Below are positions 1-5,902 of a stretch of DNA of 9,311 nt, piece after piece. Both the position numbers and the translations under genes were made by a program. Positions within the stretch are counted from its first letter, which is position 1. Each line of letters begins with the position of its first letter. Location: positions 1 to 9,311 of the forward strand of contig JAGACI010000124.1 of the NCBI GenBank assembly GCA_017614185.1, in the 5' to 3' direction. This stretch comes from Lachnospiraceae bacterium. Lineage in GTDB: Bacteria; Bacillota_A; Clostridia; Lachnospirales; Lachnospiraceae. The notes beneath the pieces are model-generated. The model searched no databases. It saw nothing but the letters and a program-made list of their open reading frames with translations, and had not been told where the DNA came from.

Positions 1-913
1 CTCTTATCGCGGAAAGTGAACCCATAATCATTCCCGCAAGTCCGAATACAAAGACGACATCAATAATCCTTGAAGCTCTGTAAACCTCAAAGCCGATTAC
101 TCTGTAGATGATTTTGATTAAAAGGATAATATAGCCTTTGCTTACAAGTGATGAAAGAATCGCAGCACTTGAAACAGTCGAGTATCCGTAAGCATCCGCA
201 ACCCATGTGTGGAACGGGAAGAGTGCACTCTTCATCGCAAGACCGCAGGTTAAGAGGATGATTGTAACCGTAAGCGGAACACTGTACTCGCCTGAATTAT
301 ACAGTGATGAAACTGCATCTTTAATGTTGCTCATAAGAAGATGACCTGTAATGTCATAGAGCATACAGATACCCATGAGCAAAAGACCTGAGCCCAAAAG
401 ACTCATAATCATATATCGAACCGCTGCCTCAATGGTTCTTCCGTTTTGACGGATCATTATGAGACCACAGGCTGAAATCGTATTTATCTCAACAAATACA
501 TAAGCTGTGAAAAGGTCATTTGTGTAGATGAGAGCAAGAAGTGAAGCAAGCATCAAATCCACAAGAATGTAGTAGAGGTTGTGTTTCTCCTCAACCACTT
601 CTCCAAGAAGCTTCTTTCTTCCGCCTGTCATGGACAAAAGCATGATTACGCAGAAAAACAAAGCCAGACCCGCTTCAAGCAAACCGGCTCTTATCTCGTT
701 TCCCCAGGGTGCGGGGAAATGACCCATCTTGTATACAATAATCGCTCCGGTGTCATTGATATAGAAAAGCAATGCAAGTGAAAGGCCTCCTATAACAAAA
801 ATCGCTATGGTATTAAGCCACTTGGCAGCTTTTCTTGAAAGGACCGAAGAAACGATTCCCGAAAACATGGAAATCATTATTGAGAAGAAGGGAAAGTTAC
901 AGATAAAATCCAT
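1..913 (-). CDS. mnhD: MnhD/MrpD-type (MbhH-like) antiporter subunit, 3' part missing at window edge
   Basis: Proton/sodium-translocating membrane subunit of the NuoL/M/N (proton_antipo_M) family. The frame stays open from an ATG at 913 to the left edge, giving 304 residues of an expected ~490-500, so the C-terminus lies outside. The N-terminal part is a series of hydrophobic helices. It carries the HFPAPWG motif (residues 65-71) typical of MrpD, then VEINTISACG with Glu142 at the place of the conserved helix-5 glutamate. The stretch KSALFPFHTW (228-237) holds the central pump lysine (Lys228) and the histidine (His235), and a second lysine sits at 259 (SKGY). These residues form the ion path in this family. 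The start ATG overlaps the stop of mnhC as TAATG, indicating translational coupling. It could equally be called MbhH, the antiporter subunit of membrane-bound hydrogenases. Family assignment is firm, but the exact complex depends on genes further left. Confidence 0.93.
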   Translation of the reverse strand, partial: MDFICNFPFFSIMISMFSGIVSSVLSRKAAKWLNTIAIFVIGGLSLALLFYINDTGAIIVYKMGHFPAPWGNEIRAGLLEAGLALFFCVIMLLSMTGGRKKLLGEVVEEKHNLYYILVDLMLASLLALIYTNDLFTAYVFVEINTISACGLIMIRQNGRTIEAAVRYMIMSLLGSGLLLMGICMLYDITGHLLMSNIKDAVSSLYNSGEYSVPLTVTIILLTCGLAMKSALFPFHTWVADAYGYSTVSSAAILSSLVSKGYIILLIKIIYRVIGFEVYRASRIIDVVFVFGLAGMIMGSLSAIR

Positions 914-1287
914 TACAGGCCCTCCTTCTTAAGTCTCTTGGAAATCTCATCAAGATCGAGCGTCTGGTATCTTCTGTAAAGCCTTATGGTAAGAGAAAGC
1001 ATAAGCGCAGTGACAGATACGGAAACTACGATTCCGGTAAGTACCAGTCCGCTGGGAATAGGGTTGATATAAGCATCGACACTTTGAACTCCGTCGACAA
1101 CGATAGGAACAGTATGTCCTTTGATATAACCTTTAAGGGCCAGGAAAAGATAAATGGATGAATCCATTATGTTAAGCCCTATGATTTTCTTAATTAAGTT
1201 TTTGTGTAACAAGAGATTCGCAAAGCCGATACAGAAAAGAATCATTGCTACGGCTTCACCGAAATTTGCGAGTAAATTCGGACCCAT
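913..1287 (-). CDS. mnhC: MnhC/MrpC antiporter subunit (NuoK-like)
   Basis: Small three-helix membrane protein (124 residues) homologous to NuoK of complex I. It partners MrpD and MrpA-type pumps. Visible helices are at about 10-28, 33-52 and 79-102. The family signature is INPIPSGLVLTGIVVSVSVT (74-93), matching the usual DPLPQALVLTAIVI pattern. The polar C-terminal tail (103-124) is cytoplasmic in the family. I place the start at 1287 rather than at an in-frame ATG at 1314. The 1287 ATG has an AAAGGAG site 7 bases upstream and overlaps the preceding gene's stop as TAATG, and the first nine residues of the longer version (MHVQERRIL) do not look like family sequence. It sits between the MbhE-MnhB fusion and mnhD, the standard B-C-D order. 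Confidence 0.93.
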   Translation of the reverse strand: MGPNLLANFGEAVAMILFCIGFANLLLHKNLIKKIIGLNIMDSSIYLFLALKGYIKGHTVPIVVDGVQSVDAYINPIPSGLVLTGIVVSVSVTALMLSLTIRLYRRYQTLDLDEISKRLKKEGL

Positions 1288-2228
1288 TAGAATTCTCCTT
1301 TCCTGAACATGCAATAGAATGTGTACATTGTTACGGCAACAACCAGACCGACGCAGATGTTAAGAGGAAGTATCAGTCCGCTTGAAAGAATTGCCCCCGC
1401 TTTTCCAAGGGGTATATGGCTCTCCAGTTCGTTTGCTCCCGTAAAGAATGAATAGCTCTTTGCAAGGCAATAGAAAAGCAAAGCGACAAGAGAAACCACT
1501 TTCTGTGTTTTCTCGGTAAAGAATTTCTCGGTTTTCTCAAAACCGAAGGCACTTACATAAAGGATTAAGCCGGCGCCTATAATAGCTCCGCCTGAGAATC
1601 CTCCTCCGGGTGAAAGATGTCCGTTCAGAATAACATAAATTCCAAAAAGGAAAATAGCAGGAACAAGGAATGTCGCAGCCTTTTGAAGGATGACATCGTT
1701 TTTGGGCTCCAAGAGTCTGTCGTTTTCTTTTTCCTCTATCTCATTGGGAAGTTTCTTTTTGTTTCTTCTAAGTAAGATAAGTACTGTGATGGTTGCAATA
1801 TTTAATACGTTTGACTCACCAAAGGTATCAAATGCTCTGTAGTCAAGAATCATTCCGGTTACGATATTTACCGCACCGGTCTCCTGTAAGCCTTTCTCTA
1901 TGTATCTCTCGCTTACTTCATTGTTTACAGGTCTGTCCCACTCTCCGGTTTTGGGAAGCCATGACACCGCAATCAAAAGATTGTATGCAATAAACAGGCA
2001 GAGAACAACCGCAAGGATTCTGTATACAATCCACAAAACCTTGACGCTCTTTCTCTGTGTATCTTCATAGATTTCGTCTCTTATATGGAGACGATCTCTC
2101 ATCCTCTGTCTAACAGTCTCCTCCTTTTCTTCTTTGGGAACCTGCATCTTTAATTCCATTGTGTCTATGAAGACGGATTCATTCTCGGCATCAAGCCATT
2201 CAAGGAGTTTATTCATTATTCTCTTCAT
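1287..2228 (-). CDS. mnhB: Fused MbhE (MrpA C-terminal) - MnhB antiporter subunit
   Basis: A 313-residue membrane protein joining two modules that are often separate. Residues 1-60 are hydrophilic and strongly charged. A helix follows at about 63-90. Then comes the MbhE/MrpA-C-terminal motif NIVTGMILDYRAFDTFGE (121-138) and a helix at 139-153. A charged linker (154-182) leads to a full MrpB/MnhB domain (about 183-305) with four helices and the hallmark SPGGGFSGG (206-214). In classic Mrp operons the first module is the tail of the large MrpA and MrpB is its own gene. Here MbhE sits on MrpB instead. MrpB-type subunits are non-pumping parts of the antiporter core. The start is chosen at 2228 because GGAGGG lies 8 bases upstream. 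An ATG at 2252 would put that site inside the gene, and one at 2216 has no good site. It overlaps the upstream DUF4040 gene by 20 bases. Confidence 0.9.
   Translation of the reverse strand: MKRIMNKLLEWLDAENESVFIDTMELKMQVPKEEKEETVRQRMRDRLHIRDEIYEDTQRKSVKVLWIVYRILAVVLCLFIAYNLLIAVSWLPKTGEWDRPVNNEVSERYIEKGLQETGAVNIVTGMILDYRAFDTFGESNVLNIATITVLILLRRNKKKLPNEIEEKENDRLLEPKNDVILQKAATFLVPAIFLFGIYVILNGHLSPGGGFSGGAIIGAGLILYVSAFGFEKTEKFFTEKTQKVVSLVALLFYCLAKSYSFFTGANELESHIPLGKAGAILSSGLILPLNICVGLVVAVTMYTFYCMFRKGEF
1295..1301 (-). promoter_or_regulatory. Ribosome binding site fixing the mnhC start
   Basis: AAAGGAG on the minus strand, 7 bases before the ATG at 1287. It lies inside the last codons of the upstream MbhE-MnhB gene. 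The longer alternative start at 1314 would place this site inside the coding region. Confidence 0.75.
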
Positions 2229-2475
2229 TTTTATTGCCCTCCATGATTGCATGAATCTTCTTAAGGGTTACAAAGAAAAGAATACTTGTAACTCCGGCGC
2301 CGACTGCTGCCTCTGTAATTCCAAGATCGGGCGACTCCAATGTAAGCCAGATAATGGACATAATAAGTGAAAACGCCATGAACTCCATGATGGAGCGCAC
2401 GAGGTTTTTCGAGAAGCTTACTGAAACCGCACATATAATAAGGAATAAAAGTAATATTATCTGAAATAGTGTCAT
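2209..2475 (-). CDS. DUF4040 / MbhD-like subunit (MrpA C-terminal domain as a separate gene)
   Basis: An 88-residue membrane protein with three predicted helices (about 3-20, 28-45, 56-72) and a short charged tail. The diagnostic motif is ESPDLGITEAAVGAG (47-61), which matches the PDVALTEAAVGA motif found in the MrpA C-terminal region and in MbhD of membrane-bound hydrogenases. In Bacillus-type Mrp this domain is fused to the NuoL-like MrpA, but here it is a stand-alone gene. It starts as ATGA, overlapping the mnhG stop by 4 bases, with AGGAT about 8 bases upstream. In solved complexes of this family the domain helps form the ion path between the antiporter subunits, so its presence next to MbhE suggests a working core without full MrpA, at least in the visible part of the operon. 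Confidence 0.9.
   Translation of the reverse strand: MTLFQIILLLFLIICAVSVSFSKNLVRSIMEFMAFSLIMSIIWLTLESPDLGITEAAVGAGVTSILFFVTLKKIHAIMEGNKNEENNE
2237..2242 (-). promoter_or_regulatory. Ribosome binding site fixing the MbhE-MnhB start
   Basis: GGAGGG on the minus strand, 8 bases before the ATG at 2228 and within the 3' end of the DUF4040 gene. It favours MKRIMNKLL as the N-terminus over the longer frame opening at 2252. Confidence 0.7.
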
Positions 2476-2801
2476 CTGGTTTTATCCTCGCAATAACTGT
2501 CAAATTCCTCATCTGTTGTTACTTCAAGCTGTGCAAGAAGATGTGTGCAAACAGGAGAAGTAAACCAGAGGAAAACGATAATAAACATCATCTTTACTGT
2601 ATTTAAGTTAAGGCCCGATAAAATCATGAGTCCGATTAACGAAGAGGAAAGTCCGAGAGTATCACCCATACCTGCTGCATGCATGCGGTTCAGGGCAACT
2701 TTCTGCTTAAAGACTCCGATTATCTCTACAATGTATGTCACTACACCGATTCCAAGGAAAACACATCCAAGGATAAAGCGAACAAGTTCCAAACCGCTCA
2801 T
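2472..2801 (-). CDS. mnhG: MnhG/MrpG antiporter subunit
   Basis: A 109-residue, three-helix accessory subunit of the Mrp/Mnh antiporter (MbhC in hydrogenases). The family signature NRMHAAGMGDTLG (38-50) is clear, and the last helix contains FLWFTSPVCTHLLAQ (77-91), equivalent to the usual LLTAPVAAHALARAA-type ending. Its ATG at 2801 overlaps the mnhF stop as TAATG, with a GGAGGAGG-type site just upstream. Length is normal for the family. It is required for full complex assembly in studied Mrp systems but carries no pump residues of its own. Confidence 0.94.
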   Translation of the reverse strand: MSGLELVRFILGCVFLGIGVVTYIVEIIGVFKQKVALNRMHAAGMGDTLGLSSSLIGLMILSGLNLNTVKMMFIIVFLWFTSPVCTHLLAQLEVTTDEEFDSYCEDKTR

Positions 2802-3124
2802 TACTTTTCCTCCTCCTTTTCTTCTTTGTAAACACCAATGTAAACCTTGGTAAAGATTACCACCGCCAAAAAGCTCATGGCTGCATAAATCAAGCAGATA
2901 TCCAAAAGATATCCTTCGCCCAAAAGAAGCGAAAGAGTTGCGATGATTACCATGGTGATGGAACCCATCATGTTAACAGCCAGAAGTCTGTCGGCAGGAC
3001 GAGGTCCAAGGATTGCCCTTACGAGGCAAAAGATTAAGGCTATCGCCAAAAAGATGAGAACACTTTTGTATAAAACAAGATAAGGAGTGCTCACATCACC
3101 GATAAGTTCAATTACTCTGCTCAT
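2801..3124 (-). CDS. mnhF: MnhF/MrpF antiporter subunit
   Basis: A 107-residue, three-helix subunit (MbhB in hydrogenases). The family motif RAILGPRPADRLLAVN (36-51) is present, followed by a helix and the YLLDICLIYAAMSFLA stretch (72-87). The charged tail (KEEKEEEK) is cytoplasmic by prediction. The ATG at 3124 has AGGAGG about 9 bases upstream, within the last codons of mnhE, which it overlaps by 17 bases. Order E-F-G is the universal one for this module. Confidence 0.94.
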   Translation of the reverse strand: MSRVIELIGDVSTPYLVLYKSVLIFLAIALIFCLVRAILGPRPADRLLAVNMMGSITMVIIATLSLLLGEGYLLDICLIYAAMSFLAVVIFTKVYIGVYKEEKEEEK

Positions 3125-3644
3125 GATATGGTGCCTCCTTTATTTCTTCTTTCTCGGGAATAACTATTCCTGCTGCCTTTAAGGCCTTATCCTCCATCTT
3201 TGTAAGAAGTCTTACGAATATACCGTCCTCGCTTCCTTCAAACATGCTTGCATTTAAGCAGTGGATGATATACTGATCCTCCTCCTGGCTTACCGTAATG
3301 GTTCCGGGAGTAAGCGTAATGGAGTTTGCAAGAATAACTCTCGCCGTTTTTGTTTTAAGTTTTGTCTGATAAAAAATAAGCACCGGCTCCTGCTTTTTGT
3401 TCTTAAAAAGCATATAAGGAACCACCGCTATATTTGCTTTAACAATCTCTATGAAAAGAACTGCCACATATTCTAAGATAAGAGGCAGCATGGACATATA
3501 GATACAATCCTTCTTAAGGCTGTAGCCCATAAATTTGCACATAAAAGCAAAGATGAGCCCCGCGAAAGCAACTCCGAATAAGAGGATTTCAACTGTAATC
3601 TGTCCATTATAGATTATCCATAATAAAAGAAGTAAAACGAGCAT
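3108..3644 (-). CDS. mnhE: MnhE/MrpE antiporter subunit
   Basis: A 178-residue protein (MbhA in hydrogenases). The N-terminal half is membrane-embedded (helices around 2-11, 17-36 and 47-79). The C-terminal half is a soluble domain carrying ANSITLTPGT (106-115), the best conserved MrpE motif. The tail 163-178 is polar and rich in Glu. Length is slightly above the common ~160. The start at 3644 has a very strong AAGGAGGAG site 3 bases upstream (3648-3656), and the trmB stop codon lies partly inside this site. It is the first antiporter gene of the run and appears to be co-transcribed with trmB. Confidence 0.94.
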   Translation of the reverse strand: MLVLLLLLWIIYNGQITVEILLFGVAFAGLIFAFMCKFMGYSLKKDCIYMSMLPLILEYVAVLFIEIVKANIAVVPYMLFKNKKQEPVLIFYQTKLKTKTARVILANSITLTPGTITVSQEEDQYIIHCLNASMFEGSEDGIFVRLLTKMEDKALKAAGIVIPEKEEIKEAPYHEQSN

Positions 3645-3654
3645 GCTCTCCTCC

Positions 3655-4299
3655 TTACCGTTTCCTGTGAATTATGTACTTACAGATGGGATTCCCTTCC
3701 GAAGAGAACTTCTCCTCGTACTCGGTCATTACGTTTCCTTCCATCAACTTCTCATCAGCGTGAAGATCGTATGTAATCACATCTGCTTCCCACCCCGCAA
3801 CCGGAAGCTCTTCCACAGCAAAATCAAATAAGTCTCTGTTGTCCGTCTTAAACTCTATTATTCCGTCTCTTTTTAATATGTAGTCGTATCGCTTCAAAAA
3901 CTGTGCCGATGGAAGCCTTCTCTTTGCATGTCTGTCCTTCGGCCATGGATCTGAAAAATTAAGATAAATCCTGTCTACTTCCCCCTCGTCAAACTTATCT
4001 GTTATATTCTCTGCGTCCATCCTTATGAATTTAAGATTCGGAAGCGGATTCTCTTCCATCTTCTGAATCGCTCTTAAAAGAACGCTTGAGTACTTCTCTA
4101 TTCCCACGTAATTGATATCGGGATTTTGGCTTGCCAGGGTATGAATAAATCGACCCTTACCCATTCCTATCTCAATTCGAAGCGGGTTTTTGTTTCCAAA
4201 GATCTCACTCCATTTACCTTTGGTCTCAACATCATCGGTAAAAGAGTACTCGCTTGCCGAGATTACCTCCCTGGAACCCTTTATGTTTCTTAATCTCAT
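3655..4299 (-). CDS. trmB: tRNA (guanine-N7-)-methyltransferase
   Basis: Cytoplasmic SAM-dependent enzyme making m7G46 in the variable loop of tRNA. The 214 residues match the bacterial TrmB length. The SAM-binding motif I is IEIGMGKGRF (42-51), followed by GIEKY (66-70) and the MDAEN stretch (94-98). The catalytic/tRNA-binding segment is NFSDPWPKDRHAKRRL (114-129), with Asp117 at the usual catalytic place. The C-terminal signature is TEYEEKF (192-198). The start at 4299 has AGAGGAT about 8 bases upstream and a good promoter 37-65 bases upstream. It is the first gene of the leftward operon, with only 10 bases before mnhE. The pairing with an antiporter has no obvious functional logic and probably reflects shared transcription. 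Confidence 0.97.
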   Translation of the reverse strand: MRLRNIKGSREVISASEYSFTDDVETKGKWSEIFGNKNPLRIEIGMGKGRFIHTLASQNPDINYVGIEKYSSVLLRAIQKMEENPLPNLKFIRMDAENITDKFDEGEVDRIYLNFSDPWPKDRHAKRRLPSAQFLKRYDYILKRDGIIEFKTDNRDLFDFAVEELPVAGWEADVITYDLHADEKLMEGNVMTEYEEKFSSEGNPICKYIIHRKR

Positions 4300-4335
4300 T
4301 TATTATCCTCTTAATCATTGGCGAAAATCATATGA

Positions 4336-4364
4336 AATATACACCTTTTTCGAGTAAATGTAAA
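4336..4364 (-). promoter_or_regulatory. Sigma-A-type promoter for trmB and the antiporter operon
   Basis: On the minus strand TTTACA (4359-4364) is followed by a 17-base spacer and TATATT (4336-4341), one mismatch to consensus in each box. Transcription would start near 4329, leaving a 5' leader of about 30 bases that includes the AGAGGAT ribosome site. No other good promoter was seen before mnhE, so this one probably drives the whole run. Confidence 0.7.
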
Positions 4365-4393
4365 GTTTTCCACCTATTTAAAACCGCACTTTG

Positions 4394-4402
4394 TGATATA
4401 AT
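4394..4402 (+). promoter_or_regulatory. Extended -10 promoter of dacA
   Basis: TGATATAAT is a perfect TGnTATAAT extended -10 (TATAAT at 4397-4402). No convincing -35 box is seen 16-18 bases upstream, which extended -10 promoters tolerate. Counting from the hexamer, +1 falls at 4409, the A of the dacA ATG. The divergent trmB promoter lies 30 bases away in the same intergenic region. Confidence 0.6.
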
Positions 4403-4408
4403 TGGAAC

Positions 4409-5884
4409 ATGGTGCAAAATTACAAGTTACAAAGAAACATCTCAAAGAAAATATCCGGCGTTTTGGCCTTTGTTTTAGGAGCTTTTCTCTTATTCCCGAC
4501 AAACGTACATGCAGCTAATGAGTTCGAGGAGGCTGCAGAATTAAGGAAAGAACTTCCGATTGAAACAAACAACATTCAGGATTGGCCAAAAGGTCCCGCA
4601 ATCGGTGCCGAAGCCGCAATCCTTATGGAAGCTGACAGCGGTACAATCCTTTATGCCAAGAACATTCACGAAAAGCTCTATCCGGCAAGTACAACCAAAA
4701 TCATGACCACACAGCTTGCGGTTGAAATCGCAAACCTTGGTGATAATGTTACCTTCTCGCATGACGCGGTTTTCAGTATTCCCCGTAACAGTTCAAACAT
4801 CGCCATCGATGTGGGAGAGCAGATAACCGTCGATCAATGCCTTCAGGCAATCCTTATCGCTTCCGCCAATGAAGTGGCAAATGCCCTGGCAGAGCACTGC
4901 GCAGGTTCAATGGAAGGATTTGTCGAGTTAATGAACCAAAGGGCCGCAGAGCTTGGCTGCAAGGATACACATTTTGTGACACCAAACGGTCTTCATGATG
5001 AGAATCACTATACAACGGCTTACGATATGGCTTTAATGGCAATTCCGTTTTTTGCAAATGACCTTCTTTGCAAGTACTCGTCCATGTCAAAGCTTCACAT
5101 TCCGGCAACATCCACACAGCCCGACGACATAGTTGCCTGGTCCAAGAACGAACTCTTTGCCGGAAGAAAATATGCTTACGATTCTTTGGTTGGAAGTAAA
5201 ACAGGTTTTACCGATGATGCAAGACAAACCCTTGTATCATGTGCCGAGAGAGACGGCATGAGACTCATCTGCGTAGTTTTTAAGGAAGAGTCTCCTAACC
5301 AGTTCGCAGACACAGTCGACCTTTTTAACTACGGTTTCGGTAACTTCCAGAAGATTAACATCTATGACAACGAAACCAGATACAAAATTAATGACGACAG
5401 CTTTTTCTTCAGTGACAATGATATCTTTGGTTCATCGGAAGCTATGATTGGTCTTGACCATGACTCTTCTATAATTGTTCCGAAGACCGCCGGGTTTAAT
5501 GATACCGAGTCCACATTGTCATATGACGATCCGGCACCCGGAACAATAGCTACTCTCACATACACCTACAACGGAAACTACGTTGGCAAATCCGGTATCC
5601 TCCTTAACAAGGACACCAAAGGATATGAGTTTAACGGTGAGATGAATGAAAACACCGGGCTTAACCAGACAGCATTTGAAGCAGTCGAAGAGGAAGAAGA
5701 ACGCGTAATCTTTTTAAATGTCAAAACCATAATTATAGGAATTGTCGCCGTTGCATTCTTCGCAATCTTTGCTCTTTTCATTATCGCAGTTATTAAAAGC
5801 TATAACTTCGACAATCCAAGGAGTCCCAGAAGAAGACGAAGAAGAAGAAAGAAATACGGAAAACACAAGAACCTGCACTTTTAG
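4409..5884 (+). CDS. dacA: D-alanyl-D-alanine carboxypeptidase (penicillin-binding protein, class S11)
   Basis: Low-molecular-weight PBP that removes the terminal D-Ala from peptidoglycan pentapeptides outside the membrane. It has 491 residues. A signal peptide spans 1-36 (basic start, hydrophobic 15-29, cleavage after VHA). The active-site motifs are intact: STTK (94-97, nucleophile Ser94 and Lys97), SAN (152-154) and KTG (264-266). A beta-rich C-terminal domain follows (about 315-410), then an acidic patch (VEEEEER), one membrane helix (about 438-463) and a tail with seven consecutive arginines (474-480). Typical PBP5 enzymes anchor by an amphipathic helix. This one ends in a true transmembrane segment with a basic cytoplasmic tail. 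No other in-frame ATG lies near 4409, an in-frame TGA at 4394 blocks upstream extension, and no good ribosome site is present. dacA, dacB and dacF cannot be separated by sequence alone. Confidence 0.95.
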   Translation: MVQNYKLQRNISKKISGVLAFVLGAFLLFPTNVHAANEFEEAAELRKELPIETNNIQDWPKGPAIGAEAAILMEADSGTILYAKNIHEKLYPASTTKIMTTQLAVEIANLGDNVTFSHDAVFSIPRNSSNIAIDVGEQITVDQCLQAILIASANEVANALAEHCAGSMEGFVELMNQRAAELGCKDTHFVTPNGLHDENHYTTAYDMALMAIPFFANDLLCKYSSMSKLHIPATSTQPDDIVAWSKNELFAGRKYAYDSLVGSKTGFTDDARQTLVSCAERDGMRLICVVFKEESPNQFADTVDLFNYGFGNFQKINIYDNETRYKINDDSFFFSDNDIFGSSEAMIGLDHDSSIIVPKTAGFNDTESTLSYDDPAPGTIATLTYTYNGNYVGKSGILLNKDTKGYEFNGEMNENTGLNQTAFEAVEEEEERVIFLNVKTIIIGIVAVAFFAIFALFIIAVIKSYNFDNPRSPRRRRRRRKKYGKHKNLHF

Positions 5885-5902
5885 AGTGCAGGCTCTTTTT
5901 TT
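5868..5902 (+). terminator. Intrinsic terminator of dacA, possibly bidirectional
   Basis: Two 12-base arms (5868-5879 and 5885-5896) pair with one A/C mismatch around the 5-base loop TTTAG, followed by seven T (5896-5902). The dacA stop codon TAG is in the loop and the left arm encodes the last residues. The stop of the converging lipoprotein gene (5901-5903) sits in the T run. Read leftward the arms pair fully with a G-U wobble, but the trailing sequence is only moderately T-rich, so termination of the lipoprotein gene is less certain. Confidence 0.85.

Noticed and set aside
581..781. Plus-strand reading frame of 66 codons
   Set aside because: It is antisense to a clear MnhD coding frame and has no recognisable protein features.
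1288..1314. Longer mnhC beginning at 1314
   Set aside because: The ATG at 1287 has a properly spaced AAAGGAG and a TAATG junction. The extra nine residues do not fit the family.
2229..2252. Longer MbhE-MnhB protein beginning at 2252
   Set aside because: The GGAGGG site at 2237-2242 would fall inside the gene, and it is well placed for the ATG at 2228.
2261..2512. Minus-strand frame of 83 codons overlapping the DUF4040 gene
   Set aside because: It is the shifted frame of the DUF4040/mnhG junction, and the DUF4040 frame has the conserved motif.
1..3644. Respiratory complex I (nuo) cluster
   Set aside because: The mnhE, mnhF, mnhG and mnhB families do not occur in nuo operons, and no NuoA/B/C/D/H/I-type gene is present in the window.
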